Position numbers and translations under genes: made by a program. The notes beneath the pieces are model-generated. The model ran no database searches. It had not been told where the DNA came from and worked only from the letters and a program-made list of their open reading frames with translations. From Phytomonas francai (lineage: Eukaryota; Euglenozoa; Kinetoplastea; Trypanosomatida; Trypanosomatidae): 64,000 bases of DNA. The stretch is taken from assembly GCA_001766655.1 (NCBI GenBank), contig MJCC01000011.1:122017-186016 (forward strand), given 5' to 3'. Below, one piece after another: positions 37,828 through 48,911 of this stretch (its first letter is position 1; every line of letters starts with the position of its first letter).

Positions 37828-38790
37828 TCATTGCTGAGACCTTTGAGCGCGTGCTTGGGCGTAATATGGCTTGATTGCGTCCACACCGGATAGCACCAGT
37901 GCACCAGCGATACCACGTAGAATATTTGCTCCTGCACCACGCATCAGAGAGATGCTTCCCTCGTGCTTTATGATTTTCAGCATACATTCGAGCGAGTTTT
38001 TGTAATTCTGCCCAGTCCCGGATGTCATCATCATACGACGTCGCACTGTGTCCAGGGGATACGATAAGAGGCCAGCAACGACTGTCACTAGCCACCCAAG
38101 CATGAAGTTAACCATGAAATTGTTCACTGGAAGTAATGGCTGCAGTGTATCATACAGACCAAAGTAAAAACCTCGATATACAACGATGCCCACGCAGGAC
38201 ACGACGAAGCCGCGGTACAACCCCACAAAACCGTCGCTCTTAAATGTCTTCACGTAGCAATCGATCATCCCGTTGTACTGGCGCTCACCACCCTTCTTGG
38301 AAGACTTTGTGTCGTTCGCCAAACGCGTTCGTACATAGTCCAAGGAATATACGAAGCAAAGCGATGTTGCACCAGCAAGCCCACCGGAGGCCATATTGCC
38401 TACGAACCATTTCCCGTAGCCATCTTTTTCCTTTTTATAATTGAACATGCGCTTGAACTCACCCTTAAAAGCGAAGTTCAGCGCTTGCGTCGGAAAGTAA
38501 CGGAGCACGTTTGACAGGTTGCCACGCCACAGAGAATAAACGCCCTCTGTCTTTACAGTATGAAATAGGCAATCTCCTACACCCTTATATGGCCGGTCAA
38601 GCGTCCCCTGCTTGAGCATCTCACCCTGGTTTTGTACAAGTAGCTTTACACGTTCAATCGGCGCCGCAGCTGTCTTAGAAATTCCAGCTGCAACACCACT
38701 GATCATGAACTCCTCCATAAAACCAAGTCGGAGTTCGTTGCCGCGCTTAGAGCTGACATCCTTTGCCGAAGATTTTTTTTCAGAAGACAT
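37828..38790 (-). CDS. Mitochondrial ADP/ATP carrier
   Basis: A 320-aa carrier, ATG at 38790. Three mitochondrial-carrier repeats are visible, each with the P-x-D/E-x-x-R/K signature: [24 protein letters not shown] and [12 protein letters not shown]. The third includes RRRMMM, which is diagnostic of ADP/ATP carriers. It exchanges ADP for ATP across the inner mitochondrial membrane. The N-terminal extension ([16 protein letters not shown]) is slightly longer than in animals. Codon use is GC-richer than its neighbours, consistent with high expression. Confidence 0.95.
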   Translation of the reverse strand: MSSEKKSSAKDVSSKRGNELRLGFMEEFMISGVAAGISKTAAAPIERVKLLVQNQGEMLKQGTLDRPYKGVGDCLFHTVKTEGVYSLWRGNLSNVLRYFPTQALNFAFKGEFKRMFNYKKEKDGYGKWFVGNMASGGLAGATSLCFVYSLDYVRTRLANDTKSSKKGGERQYNGMIDCYVKTFKSDGFVGLYRGFVVSCVGIVVYRGFYFGLYDTLQPLLPVNNFMVNFMLGWLVTVVAGLLSYPLDTVRRRMMMTSGTGQNYKNSLECMLKIIKHEGSISLMRGAGANILRGIAGALVLSGVDAIKPYYAQARAQRSQQ

Positions 38791-39023
38791 TTTCTTAAGG
38801 AAGATTTTATTTCCTGTTGATAAATTATCTGCAATTTGACGAATTAAAGCGTGGAGTATGTAAAAAAAATACTAAGAAGATTAAATTATAAGAAAAGAAT
38901 ATCTTGAATTGAAGCATCAAGTTTCCCCCTCGAGTGGCATGCAACCTCAGAAAAATCATAAGAATTCCGAAAGTGTAACATGTAAACTTGGTATCAAGGG
39001 AACATTATAAAGGTCACTTTCAT

Positions 39024-41297
39024 TTATTCCATGAAGTCAAGTAAGCAAATACTAAAAGTGAAGATGATGTTCTTAGAAAATGATTCTTCTAGTAAAGGAT
39101 CCAGAACGGACCATGCACTTGAAATCAAATCTAGAGCATCTTGTAAACACAAATCAGTACCTCCAACCTTTTCAATGAGTTTAGATACTACCATTACCGC
39201 TTCAGGATCGGATGGTTTTGATTTTAAGACTTCCCAAAGTAAACGTCGGTCCGCTGCGCAAAGTCTTGACATAGCCTTTACAATTGGATACGTAATTTTC
39301 CCGTTACGAATATCTTCATTTACCTTCAAGCCATCGTTAAACCCTTTTACATTTCTAACATCATCTACAATTTGAAAAGCCAATCCTAAATTGCTCCCAA
39401 AAATCGTCATCGCATCGGATACCTTGGGATCGGCATCACATAAAACGCATGCAATTGAACACAAAGTGCTGGTAATACTCCCAGTTTTGTAAGTGTAAAT
39501 GATTCTAAGTGCCTCCAGCAATGGGCACACATCACCAGAGGCAACAGCCTGGGGCATTAAATAATCGAGTCCGTTAATATCAAGCCCTTGGCCTAAATGG
39601 CCAATTCTAAGGAGATCAAGATATAATTTATAGACTTTATTGGCCTTGCTTTCAGAAAGTTTATCAATACCACCAATGTGTGGGGCCATGAAATAGCAAG
39701 CTGTGCCAGCGTTGATTGCTGTGGGTATACCGTACTCAATGTGTATACACTTTCCGCCACGGCGAACAAGAGAATTATCCTGAATATCGTCAATAATCAG
39801 TGAGCCTGCGTGAAGAAGCTCCACCATAGCTAAAAAAGGTGAGCAATCAAAATAGTCTTGAGATAATGCATTGCAGCAAGACGCAAAAAGTAAGCTGCGC
39901 CATGACTTACCCCCTCTATCTATCAAAGAGCGAACCGGTGAAAACAAGGTTTTGCATATTTCATCAGCAGGAATTCTATTTTGGAAGGTGTATTGTCCTA
40001 GCACATTATCTTCCAACCACACACCACTTGTCTTGAGGGGATACAGCCGACTTAATGTGTCATGAGTATATTTACTGGCAATATTCAGTAAATCCTTCAG
40101 TTCATAATAGGCCATATATTTTTTATGCTCTAAAAAACCCCTTAGGCTGATGCTGCTTCCATTAACTGTTCCTTTTCCAACCATACAGCCTTCAAAAAAA
40201 ACACCTCCTGGTATCAGTACAGTCGGAAACTCCTGCGCGTTGAACGTGGGAGAGAGTTTAACACTCAAACCTATTGAAGGAACGTTTACGGAAAAATGTG
40301 AAGGATATGTCATGAAGGTTGCTAGACTGACCCAATTATTTTCTATTTCAAAAGAAATGTCCGAGCACAAATGTCTTTTGCCGTCAAAAATGTAAACTCC
40401 AAAGCATTCTTTCGTCTCCGTTGTCTTATAGTCCATAATATGGAAGAGGCTGAATTGAGATCCGTTCGATAGACGAAGCGCAAGCCAGTTATATCCGCTA
40501 CGTGCAGTCTTGCTCACTTCAACTGACAAACCGCTCAACTCACGATTGTACCATCCTTCACCAACAACCTCCTCTGTATGTCCAAATACAGTAATGTACC
40601 CACTAACACGCATCATTGGAAAATAGTAAAAAAATGTATTTACTATGTCGTTTTTGTTATGCTGATATAGGTCACCTTCGGTTTCAAAAAATAAATCAAC
40701 TGAAACTTCCCGAACAGGGTTAACGTGTATAAAATGATAGATGCGATTGCAACCGGTTTGTTTAATTTCAAGGACACTTTCTTCATCGAGGCTAACACGC
40801 AAGAATGGAGTTGTCTGATACTTTGCCTGTAATTTAGACAAACGATCTGGTCTAAAAAACTTACCCTTTTTGATCGATTGAAACAGTGCTTTCTGGAAGC
40901 AAGATGCTGGCTTTTCAATATCATGACACATATGTTCATTCATTTCATCTAAGCAACGGCAGTCTAATAAGCTATCAGCATAATATTTCTCATCAGAAAT
41001 ATCAATTAAAGCCCATGTGCAAGAACTATAAAAAAACGAATTCCGACCCCGACTTGAATTTTGGCATTGACGGGAAAATGATGAAAAAAATCCGAATTGC
41101 TTCGCTGGATTACTTATGAGATGCAAATTTGCATTAGCATACCACCGCTGATGAGGAAACACCTCATAAATGTTGTCCACCACAGCTGGATTTGGTGCAT
41201 CTCCGAAAATTGGGAAAAAACTCAGATGGGTCTCTTCATTGAGCTTGTTTCTTTCGCAAATTGATGATGATACAGCTTCAGTATTATCAGACACCAT
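39024..41297 (-). CDS. CrtC-like lipocalin domain fused to isoprenyl diphosphate synthase
   Basis: A single 757-aa frame, ATG at 41297. Residues about 25-400 resemble the CrtC/AttH lipocalin-like family (hydroxyneurosporene synthase, carotenoid hydratase): RWYANANLHLIS with FGFFSSFSRQ, then the hallmark GEGWYNREL (246-254) and NWLALRLSNGSQFSLF, ending GCMVGKGTVNGSSISLRGFL. Residues about 435-745 are a trans-prenyltransferase: first aspartate motif DDIQDNSLVRRGG (503-515), KTGSI (604-608), second motif FQIVDDVRN (641-649) and GKITYP. The DDxxD and DDxxN pair and the D-N-S-x-x-R-R-G context resemble eukaryotic geranylgeranyl-diphosphate synthases. CrtC-type folds hydrate or cyclise isoprenoids, so the fusion suggests chain synthesis coupled to modification. 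Function is inferred. The gene is notably AT-rich and is the first of the minus cluster, next to the divergent region. Confidence 0.8.
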   Translation of the reverse strand: MVSDNTEAVSSSICERNKLNEETHLSFFPIFGDAPNPAVVDNIYEVFPHQRWYANANLHLISNPAKQFGFFSSFSRQCQNSSRGRNSFFYSSCTWALIDISDEKYYADSLLDCRCLDEMNEHMCHDIEKPASCFQKALFQSIKKGKFFRPDRLSKLQAKYQTTPFLRVSLDEESVLEIKQTGCNRIYHFIHVNPVREVSVDLFFETEGDLYQHNKNDIVNTFFYYFPMMRVSGYITVFGHTEEVVGEGWYNRELSGLSVEVSKTARSGYNWLALRLSNGSQFSLFHIMDYKTTETKECFGVYIFDGKRHLCSDISFEIENNWVSLATFMTYPSHFSVNVPSIGLSVKLSPTFNAQEFPTVLIPGGVFFEGCMVGKGTVNGSSISLRGFLEHKKYMAYYELKDLLNIASKYTHDTLSRLYPLKTSGVWLEDNVLGQYTFQNRIPADEICKTLFSPVRSLIDRGGKSWRSLLFASCCNALSQDYFDCSPFLAMVELLHAGSLIIDDIQDNSLVRRGGKCIHIEYGIPTAINAGTACYFMAPHIGGIDKLSESKANKVYKLYLDLLRIGHLGQGLDINGLDYLMPQAVASGDVCPLLEALRIIYTYKTGSITSTLCSIACVLCDADPKVSDAMTIFGSNLGLAFQIVDDVRNVKGFNDGLKVNEDIRNGKITYPIVKAMSRLCAADRRLLWEVLKSKPSDPEAVMVVSKLIEKVGGTDLCLQDALDLISSAWSVLDPLLEESFSKNIIFTFSICLLDFME

Positions 41298-44200
41298 AGT
41301 GTATTAAGAAAAGGAACTGTGTCTAAATGTTTAAAAAAAAATTCTACAATTCATAATAGGGCAATCACTCAAAAATAAAGAATTACCTGGCCTTACATCA
41401 AATGAAATTCTACAGAAATGTATAAATTTATTATAAGTGGTATTTTTGTGAGCAATAATTTAATAAAAACAGATGCATAAAAATAATCACGAGTATTCAA
41501 AAAAAAAATCCAAGTAGTGCCTAGGATTGCGTTTGAATATTAAAATTTATTTAAATCCAAATTAGAGCTGGAAAAGACGCATATCGCTACGAGTATCATA
41601 AGAAATAAAATGTTCAACATGGAATATATAGAGTTTCAAACACATTAAGTATCCTGGTCATGATTCGGTAAAATATTAACAATAACTATTATTCTATTGG
41701 ATATATCTATATCGAATATTACTTGATTAGAGCATTATACATGTACATATTCACGCAACCATCTTAGCGTTGAGCTTCTCATAAAAATTCAGGAAAGTTT
41801 TTATTATTTGTCGCATATTATTAATACTACTACTTTTGAAAAAAAAATTCAACAGTCAATGATTTCATAAAAATAAATAGATAAATTATGAAAAACGAAT
41901 AGTAAAAAAAAAAATAAGGTAATATAGATAGCAACTCTGAATACATAATCTTAATATCTTTGAATAAAAATAGAGCATCATAAAGATATAATAAGATATT
42001 GAGCTATTCCAATTAAGAGGGAAGAAAATTCTGTTGTTATTTTTTCATTATTATCTAGATAATATTTTTTATCGTTTCAATAAAGTATTGTATATTTATT
42101 TATTATCTATTCCAGATATTTCCTATCTTTACCTTATCTATCTAAAATATTCAAGAAAAAAAAACAGTGAGCGTCGTTAACAGAATAATTAAGAATTCAA
42201 TTGAATATAAATCTCACTGTTAAAAAATATACAAGTCTCTTGTAATTCATTAGCATGAAAATATTTAATATATCATCCCCAGATACATATGAACTCTTTT
42301 AAACGAGTAAAATTATAATTTCATAGTCTCGCAAATGCTAAAATTCTTAGTGATGGTTATCTCAGTATAAAAAGGAAGCCTTGAATTATTGCTTAAGAGG
42401 GGGAAAAAAGTGATAAATAACATTTCATATCTTTGACAAATTACTTAAATATATATGAATATTGATACTCCCTCAGAATCGAGCTATAAAGACAAAGGAA
42501 AAGTAAAAATGTTGTATTTTAGAAGATGTAGAGAAATTGCTCTAAATAATGATATTTTTTCAATATTGCATTTCTTAAGGAAATTTTTTCAAATGAAATA
42601 TATATTAGATAAATAATAAAACTCATATTTTTATTGCAATATACTACAAAATAATTCTCATATACAGATATTTATCCGCAATAGACATCAATTGAAGTAA
42701 TGTCATCATAGATTCTTGTTCATAGGTAGAGCTTTACAGCAAAATACTAGCTCAAATATTAAAAAGAAATTATTGTAACAGAAAGATCAAAAGAAATGGA
42801 GGATTGACCGCTTAATAATAAAAAAATGAAAGCATTGGGAAGAAGCACGAAAAACTAGTAAAAAAGCTATGATGATCATATTAACACTTGGGTGTAAGGA
42901 AAAAAAACTAAATGCACGAGCATGCCATGATACGCTCCACTGCTTCCAAAGAGAAAATACTTAAATGAAATAATTTATACCAACCCCAGACCACCGCCTC
43001 CCCAAGCACGCGCGATAAGAGTTAGCGCATTAAAAGGTCCAAGGTATAAACATCAACGGTGCCACAAAAACACCAATTACACTAAGTTCAAAAATACCCA
43101 TTCTAAGGATAAGCCAAACATCATGAGACAACAATGCAGATTAGGGGGTGGGGGAAGCCACGAAAATACATCCGCTTGGTTTCTTATGTGTTTTTAAGGG
43201 GAGACGCCAGCGCTAAAATCACAGGAAAGGAACGAACAAGAGGTGATAAAAAAATTATTTTTTAAGGGGAAAATTATATTGAGAAAGGGGGGGGGGGAGC
43301 ACCCCCCCCTCCCCTCCCTATAAAAAAAAATCTCGTTTCATTTTTTATTTTATTACTAGATGATTATGCGAGTGAAAACATGCATAGGCGAACATCAAGC
43401 GGCATGCAAATTTCGATCGCCATAACACTATAATTTGTTTATTTTCCTGATTAAAAAGGAAACCAAGAAATCACCCCCCATCAATTATTGGAATGGTCTT
43501 GGGATTTGAAATGCCGAAAACCCACTAAAATAGACAAATAAGATGAAACATCTTTCGCGAACAGTCCGAATTTCAAACGAATATACCTTTTAAAAAAAGG
43601 CAATAAAAAACATCCCCACGAAGGCCCATAATTAAGTCGAAAATCCAAACGCCATTCCCCACTACCTCTGGCAACCTCCGCGCTTTAACAGAAAAAGTTG
43701 ACCGTCGCACCCTCTTAAATTACAAGCATTTGTTTATAATATAATAAATAAACTGCAAGCATCACAACTAGAACAATATATACCATGGAGCACCATAATG
43801 AATCTTATAGAAGCACATATCGACCCCTTGGTTCTACAAAATGGGTGTTGGTGGGTGTGAATGGTTTCAAATTCATTTGGGGTCCCATTTTAGAAATGAA
43901 ATTATATATAAAAGATGTATTTATTAATGCGAATGAATGACTTTATGATAACTATTTTGACTAAATTTTTACATTTTTTTCCTAAAAAAAAATGAGTGGT
44001 ACGAATCGGAACCAACACCATCGGCTAAAGCAAAACGATATAAAATACATGAAATTATTTCCTTGAGATTAAAAATATTATAGATTTTTTAAGGCAAACA
44101 TTTTTATTGATAAAGAATAAATCAAATCCTCCAACCCTATCACAAAAGAAACAGGGGTGGCCCCCAAAATACACCAACAATAAGATATATATATTCAAGA

Positions 44201-44710
44201 AAAAAGAAAATAGAAATTTATAACGTAAAATACTTATACAAAATCGAAAGTAAATATTATCTAATAGAATTATAAGGAATTATATTTTAAAAAAATCGTA
44301 ATAACAATAATTGTTCTAAATAAATAATCTAAACTTGCCGAGTTCGTGGGAAATAATTTTTCCAAATGGCATTAGCAAAGGGGGAACAAAAAATTGAATT
44401 TAATAAGATGAAGTCGAAAATAGAACCACACCCTTATGTGGCAATTAGAATAATTATTATTTATTTTTTTATAGATATATTTTTCCCATGCTTAAAGGCC
44501 CTTTATATTTAAATACAATAAAAATATCCAACCAACTTTATCGAGCCCATTTGCGATATTTTACAAAATTGCTTTTAATTTGGAATTCGTTATTTTATAA
44601 AAATAAAAAATCAAACTATTTAAAAAGAATATTTTCGTATTTATATACCGCCTGGATTGGCGAAGAAGGTGTGAACAAGCCCACAATATTTTTTGAAAGA
44701 ATTTTTTCGA
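41298..44710. other. Left flank of divergent region: AT-rich, non-coding
   Basis: 3.4 kb with no credible coding frame (the longest is 75 codons at 44488-44715, of AT-rich composition). From about 42900 to 44200 the plus strand becomes A/C-rich, with C-runs and CCAAC-like clusters, so its transcribed (minus) strand is G/T-rich. A tract of 11 G followed by 8 C lies at 43287-43309. No tRNA, snRNA or tandem satellite was seen. Confidence 0.6.
43287..43309. repeat. G11-AGCA-C8 homopolymer hairpin
   Basis: Eleven G (43287-43297), four bases, then eight C (43302-43309) form a perfect G/C stem of eight pairs in an otherwise AT-rich region. It could form a hairpin or G-quadruplex-like structure. Confidence 0.85.
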
Positions 44711-44883
44711 TTTGATTTCTTATTGAGCGTATTAAAAATATACGTCGGCGTCAAAGGATTTTCCCCAGGTAATCAAGCAATACCTTGCTATACAGTAGCT
44801 CCCACATATTTTATCTGATAATCTTTTGAAATTTGATAAGGCGTTGGTCAAAGTCGGTGCCTGGCATTCTGTTAGAGGGTGGC
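44711..44883 (-). repeat. Retroposon 3' tail (copy B)
   Basis: Terminal 173 bases of the element on the minus strand, ending at the TTTTTAATACGC side. Gap-free similarity to 10010-10188 identifies the boundary on its inner side (AGGGTGG). It is AT-rich compared with the coding part and is read as the 3' UTR. Confidence 0.65.
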
Positions 44884-45454
44884 GAAGTCTTTTCAGGGAC
44901 CACCGGGCGCGGTTCGGGATGTTGGAGGATCGGGCGCTGGGATTATGGAGAGGCGTCTAGTCGAGCGGTAAGAAGGAGCGAGCAGGGATGGGTCGAGTGG
45001 GAGTGGCGGCGGTTTTGCGCACTACTTTTGTGCGATGGAAATGGGGCATGGCAATATTCGCATGAGCAATCCGGTGGTGGGTGGGCAGGTTCGTGCGGGA
45101 TTTCGTGTGGTGAGCCACAAGGGAGGCTTACCCTCTAGACCCCCTCTGGCAAATTGTGCAAGTCAATTCCGTTCGGTTGGTCAATAGTCCTCGGCCTGTG
45201 GAGCTTTGGTTTGGGGCAGAAGGTGAACTAGAGGTCGGGTTAGAAAGACTGGCTACAGGGACTTCATCTGGTGGATTGTCGGTTGTGGAAGGGACGGAAT
45301 AGGGGAGTCTGGAGATTATCGTTGGGGGCTCCTCTATGGGGGAGAACAAACCCTGAGGCTGGGTGTTCGTGGTAGGGACATCGTAGGTGGTTCTGTGCAT
45401 TCGGCTCGGGGGCGCGCTTGTAGGGTCGTCATCTGGATCTACTCCTTGGTCCAA
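44884..45454 (-). pseudogene. Retroposon copy B: Cys/His-rich C-terminal region, frame-broken
   Basis: Beyond the RNase H frame the minus strand continues in other phases with CTICQRGSRG (near 45130-45160) and, lower down, CEYCHAPFPSHKSSAQNRRH, both resembling zinc-finger pieces. L1Tc-type elements carry C2H2 fingers with nucleic-acid chaperone activity at this position. The segments are not in one frame. Recognition is by motif only. Confidence 0.5.
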
Positions 45455-47090
45455 GAGGAGTAGATCTATTTAGTCTGGGCTCCGGGTCGGATAGCTGGAA
45501 TTCGGACGGGTTGCAGAAACGACATCGGTTTTCGCAGTCTCGGACGGCCCAGTAGAGCCTGCCAGAGGCTGCGGTTTCACCGCATCGTATCTGAGCCAAC
45601 AGGACAAGTTGCTGGCGATCGAGAGGAATGCCTGTGAGGAGGTCCACGCCACTGAGGTTAGCTGGCCTCGCACCACATAACTTGTATCGATGTGTGTCTG
45701 TTCGGAGCGAGTCGCACCATTTCTGCCGCAGCTTGCGCTTGATACACGCTAGCAGGTCAACGTACCAGATTGGGGCACATTGTTCCGAGGGATCATAGGT
45801 GTCGAGGAAGTGCTTGACCCATCTATCAGCAATTGTGTTGGCAGCGATTCCGCAGTGCGAGTAAACAAGCTGAACGGGTACTCTCCACCCGTGTCGACCG
45901 GTCTCAAGGAGATGATACCAAACGGCATCTTCGAGGAGGCTGGTCTGGGTGAGAGCGCCAGTGTTTAGTGCTGTCACTGGGGAAAGGCTGTCCGTTATGA
46001 TAAGGATAGATTTGTTATTGGGGTCAATACTCTCGACACTTAGGATATTCGGTACCAGTTTCTCGAGCGCAAAGAGAAGGCCTAGGCTCTCCGGTCGGTA
46101 GCTGCAGGCGATGGGTCCGCAGTTAATGTGGACTAACATCGCAAGATCTGGTGCGTAAGGTTCGGTTGTGATGGTGGCGATGCCGACAGACTTGCCCTCA
46201 TTGGCGAGGATCCCACCGCCTGTGGCGATGGTAGCCCCAAACGGGGAGAGAGACCTGAGGGCACGCTCTGAGCATTGTAGTTTGGCCCTAGATATTTCCT
46301 TTTCAGAGTGCTTTTCAGGATCGATATCTTCTGCTTGGAGGGTGTTGGTGCCAAAGGTAATGCGGTTTGAGTATTGGGCCATGCAAGGTGTAACGCGTGA
46401 GCGCTGTAGTAGCGACTCGCGGGAGATCCCGTGATGGGTTTGAGGGGGGGTGAATAGTCCAGAGTCGCTTAAAAGGTCCGTAAGGGTTGCATCCCACTCA
46501 AGGGCGGATATGGTGGAGTAGCGTAGGCAGCGTCTAGGGGGCGGTTCGGGTGGAGGCCTGTTGAGCCACCCAGCATCTAGATTGCGGAGCTTCTCAAAGA
46601 GGTCTGATCGACTAATGATAGTGGTGTAGAAGGGCGGGGGCGTGTTTGCCTCAAGGAGAGCAGATTGGGAGTCTGTTGTAGACAACAGCCCCATTGCGCA
46701 TTTTGCTAGGGAGTTGTGCATGGAGGATAAGATCCCCTTAGCGATTTCATTCGCAGTTGACCGAGTGAGTTCAATACCATACAAAAGCTTGGAGCCACCG
46801 TACCCCGAGACAAACTGACGCATGTCCCGGAGGGGGTGGTTCCAAATTCTTCTGGGCGATTGCTCTGAGCTGTTGAAGGCGTGTGGAAGTGGGGGAAACG
46901 GCTGCTTGCATACCGTCGTTGTGTCTGTTACGCGGGTCGAGCTTAATTCCGAGGAGCTTGGGCATCTTGGATGAGCCCATGGTGAGCACTGGAATCTCTT
47001 GGTTGTTGATACGGAGGGCGACCTTATCTTCACGGTCTTCTTGTGTGTGAGACGAGAGCGTAAATAGGACGGATTCCCACTTGCTGGCAT
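45429..47090 (-). pseudogene. Retroposon copy B: RNase H domain and following Cys-rich segment
   Basis: The longest frame of the element. It holds the RNase H motifs (PESLGLLFALEK, IITDSLSPVTAL, SHCGIAANTIADRWV), and then, unlike copy A, continues through LLAQIRCGETAASGRLYW and DCENRCRFCNP, a Cys-rich segment typical of the region after RNase H in this clade. The domain is out of phase with the reverse transcriptase frame. A Tyr replaces Asp in QLVYSHCG compared with QFVDSHCG in copy A, at a position close to the active site. Confidence 0.8.
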
Positions 47091-47688
47091 TGACTATAAG
47101 GTTGTTTTCGTCTCCCCACGTCTGGGTGACTTCGAGAGCTTGGTTTGCAAGGGTGATGGCTTGGCTACGGTTTTCGGCGTTTACAACAATAGAGAGATCG
47201 TCCGTAAACATTTCTGCCATGATGCCAGGGATGCTGTTGAGGATAGCAAGCAACGGGTTGGCGTATAGCAGGAAGAGGCGCGGTGCGAGCACGGAGCCCT
47301 GGGGGACTCCGCGGTAAGATTTACGAGCACGGCTGTACTTTCCATCGACTAAGACACAGCTGTGTCTGTTGCAGAGGAAAGCCTTGAGCCGTTGTCGGAG
47401 GGCGGTGCTGTTTGGTGTCAGGGAGAGCTGGCTGCATGGCATTTGGTGGTCGATCGAGTCGAAGGCTTTGCTGGAGGGGCAGACTTTGTTGGAGTCTCCG
47501 ATGAAAACCCCGTTTAGGGACGGCGTGGGAGGGGTATAGCACGCAGCAATGAACCTCCATGGTAGGTTCTCTCCTGGACGTAGTTTGGAAATGGCGTGTC
47601 GGTATCTGGAGCTGGGGTAATGACGGATGGCAATATGGCGTGCAGATTCCGCTTGTTGGTAGGCGGTGTGGTTAGTGTTATGCGGCAC
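46771..47688 (-). pseudogene. Retroposon copy B: reverse transcriptase domain
   Basis: Carries the same landmarks as copy A (SKAFDSIDHQMPCS, GVPQGSVLAPRLFLL, FTDDLSIVV) with one amino-acid difference over 305 codons. The frame begins and ends out of phase with its neighbours at the same places as in copy A. Confidence 0.82.
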
Positions 47689-48600
47689 GGTCAGGTACTT
47701 TTCCTTTCTTCGGACTGTTTCTTGGTCTAGTTGTTGGATGCCAGTCGGCCAGGCGTCTAATCGGGATGCAAATCGACCTCTGGGGCAGCAAAGCTTGGCT
47801 GCACCCAGGGCGACTTGGTTGAAAGTCTCTGGGGCGGAGTGAGCGGACGAGAAATCGAAGGACTGCAGGCGTTCCTTGACATACTGACGGAACTGTTTCC
47901 AGTCGGCATACTTCCATCGAAATAGCGTTCATCCACTTTGTCTTTTCGGGATGGGGCCATCGAGCGGCAAGTCAAAGTGGACCTTGTGGTGATCGCTGTC
48001 CGGGGTCACAGCGGTGCGGCAGTCGTGAATCGTGAAGTCCCGGGAAAACGACAGGTCAACCGTACCACGGGAGGTGCCTCTAGCAAAAGTGAACTCACCC
48101 AGGCGGTTGCCTAGGATGAGTCCGTGCTTCGCTATCTCATCCACGAAGATGTTGGCCCTGCCCACTCCGGGCGACTCCAGCATCGGCTCCCAGAGAGGGT
48201 GATGCAGATTGAGGTCGCCGCAGAGAAGACAGGGGCGGTCGTCTTTTTTGCTGAGGAGTCGTTCAAGGGTGGAGCGGGTGATGTCTGAGTTTGGTCGTAT
48301 GTATACCGAAACTATATAGAATGTGAAGTCTTGGAGGTCAGCGTGTATAATTATGGCTTCGAGGCCTTCTTCTGACAGGGGGAGCGCCACTCTCTCGGAG
48401 CGGATGTTGGAACTGTTCTCTATTAGTATAGCGACCCCCCCCGCCTCGGGCGTTGCGAGCGGAGCCGAAAGTGTGATAGCCTTGCGTCTTAAATCTACGG
48501 GCTTTTTCGGGCGAGAGGTGGGTCTCTTGGAGCAGTAAAATGTCCGCGCCTTCCTGGAGGAGGGCGGATCATTTTACTGCAGTTAGCGAAAGAGCATTCC
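47678..48600 (-). pseudogene. Retroposon copy B: endonuclease (APE-like) domain, frame-broken
   Basis: Same domain as in copy A, with LLCGDLNLHHPLWEP, GTVDLSFSR and SDHHKVHFDLPL. One extra C in a C-run near 48440 changes the phase relative to copy A in the N-terminal part, so at least one frame break differs between the copies. The downstream shift near 47930 is shared. Confidence 0.75.
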
Positions 48601-48826
48601 ATTGTGTAATTGAAAGGGGGCCAGGGTTCTTTTGAACGTCACCACAGCGCATAAGTAGTGTCTGGTTACCCCAGAGAACCCGGAAAGCGAGCTTTTGGGT
48701 TGGATCAGCGCTACCAGTGTTCAGTCGGAGTTTGACCTCCGCTCGGGTAGCCTTAGCAAAGGCCCTGTCGAATACCCACTAGTATTGGCATCTAAGAATG
48801 GAAGTCACCGCCAGCGAACGCGGGAG

Positions 48827-48904
48827 GACTTGCAGGCACTTAGCTTCACCCTCGTCGGGTTACCAATCCGCGGCACCACGTAGAGGTGGCGGCATATACC
48901 GCGG
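48827..48904 (-). promoter_or_regulatory. Retroposon 5' hallmark (Pr77 / HDV-like ribozyme region), copy B
   Basis: Identical in layout to the copy A hallmark: CCGCGG (48899-48904) pairs with CCGCGG (48868-48873), with the same CCAC/GTGG and ACCC/GGGT stems and the GCTAAG catalytic strand (48839-48844). In a divergent switch region an internal RNA polymerase II promoter of this type could add its own transcription start toward the minus cluster; that is inference. Confidence 0.75.
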
Positions 48905-48911
48905 TGAATCG

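Larger units (their letters stand above)
44711..48911 (-). mobile_element. Non-LTR retroposon of the ingi/L1Tc clade, copy B (near full length, frame-broken)
   Basis: The same element as copy A but 4.2 kb long. On the minus strand: 5' hallmark (48827-48904), endonuclease, reverse transcriptase, RNase H, a Cys/His-rich tail, and the 3' segment (44711-44883) found again as an orphan tail at 10010-10188. Over the 3.2 kb shared with copy A the two differ by only scattered substitutions and a single extra C in a C-run near 48440. Frames are broken at the same places as in copy A, so the polyprotein cannot be made as one piece. It lies in the middle of the divergent switch region in the same orientation as the minus cluster. 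No target-site duplication was recognised and no long poly(A) tail is visible. Confidence 0.9.

Noticed and set aside
44488..44715. 75-codon plus-strand frame in the divergent region
   Set aside because: AT-rich composition (Asn, Lys, Ile, Tyr, Leu), no family features, ends at the retroposon boundary.
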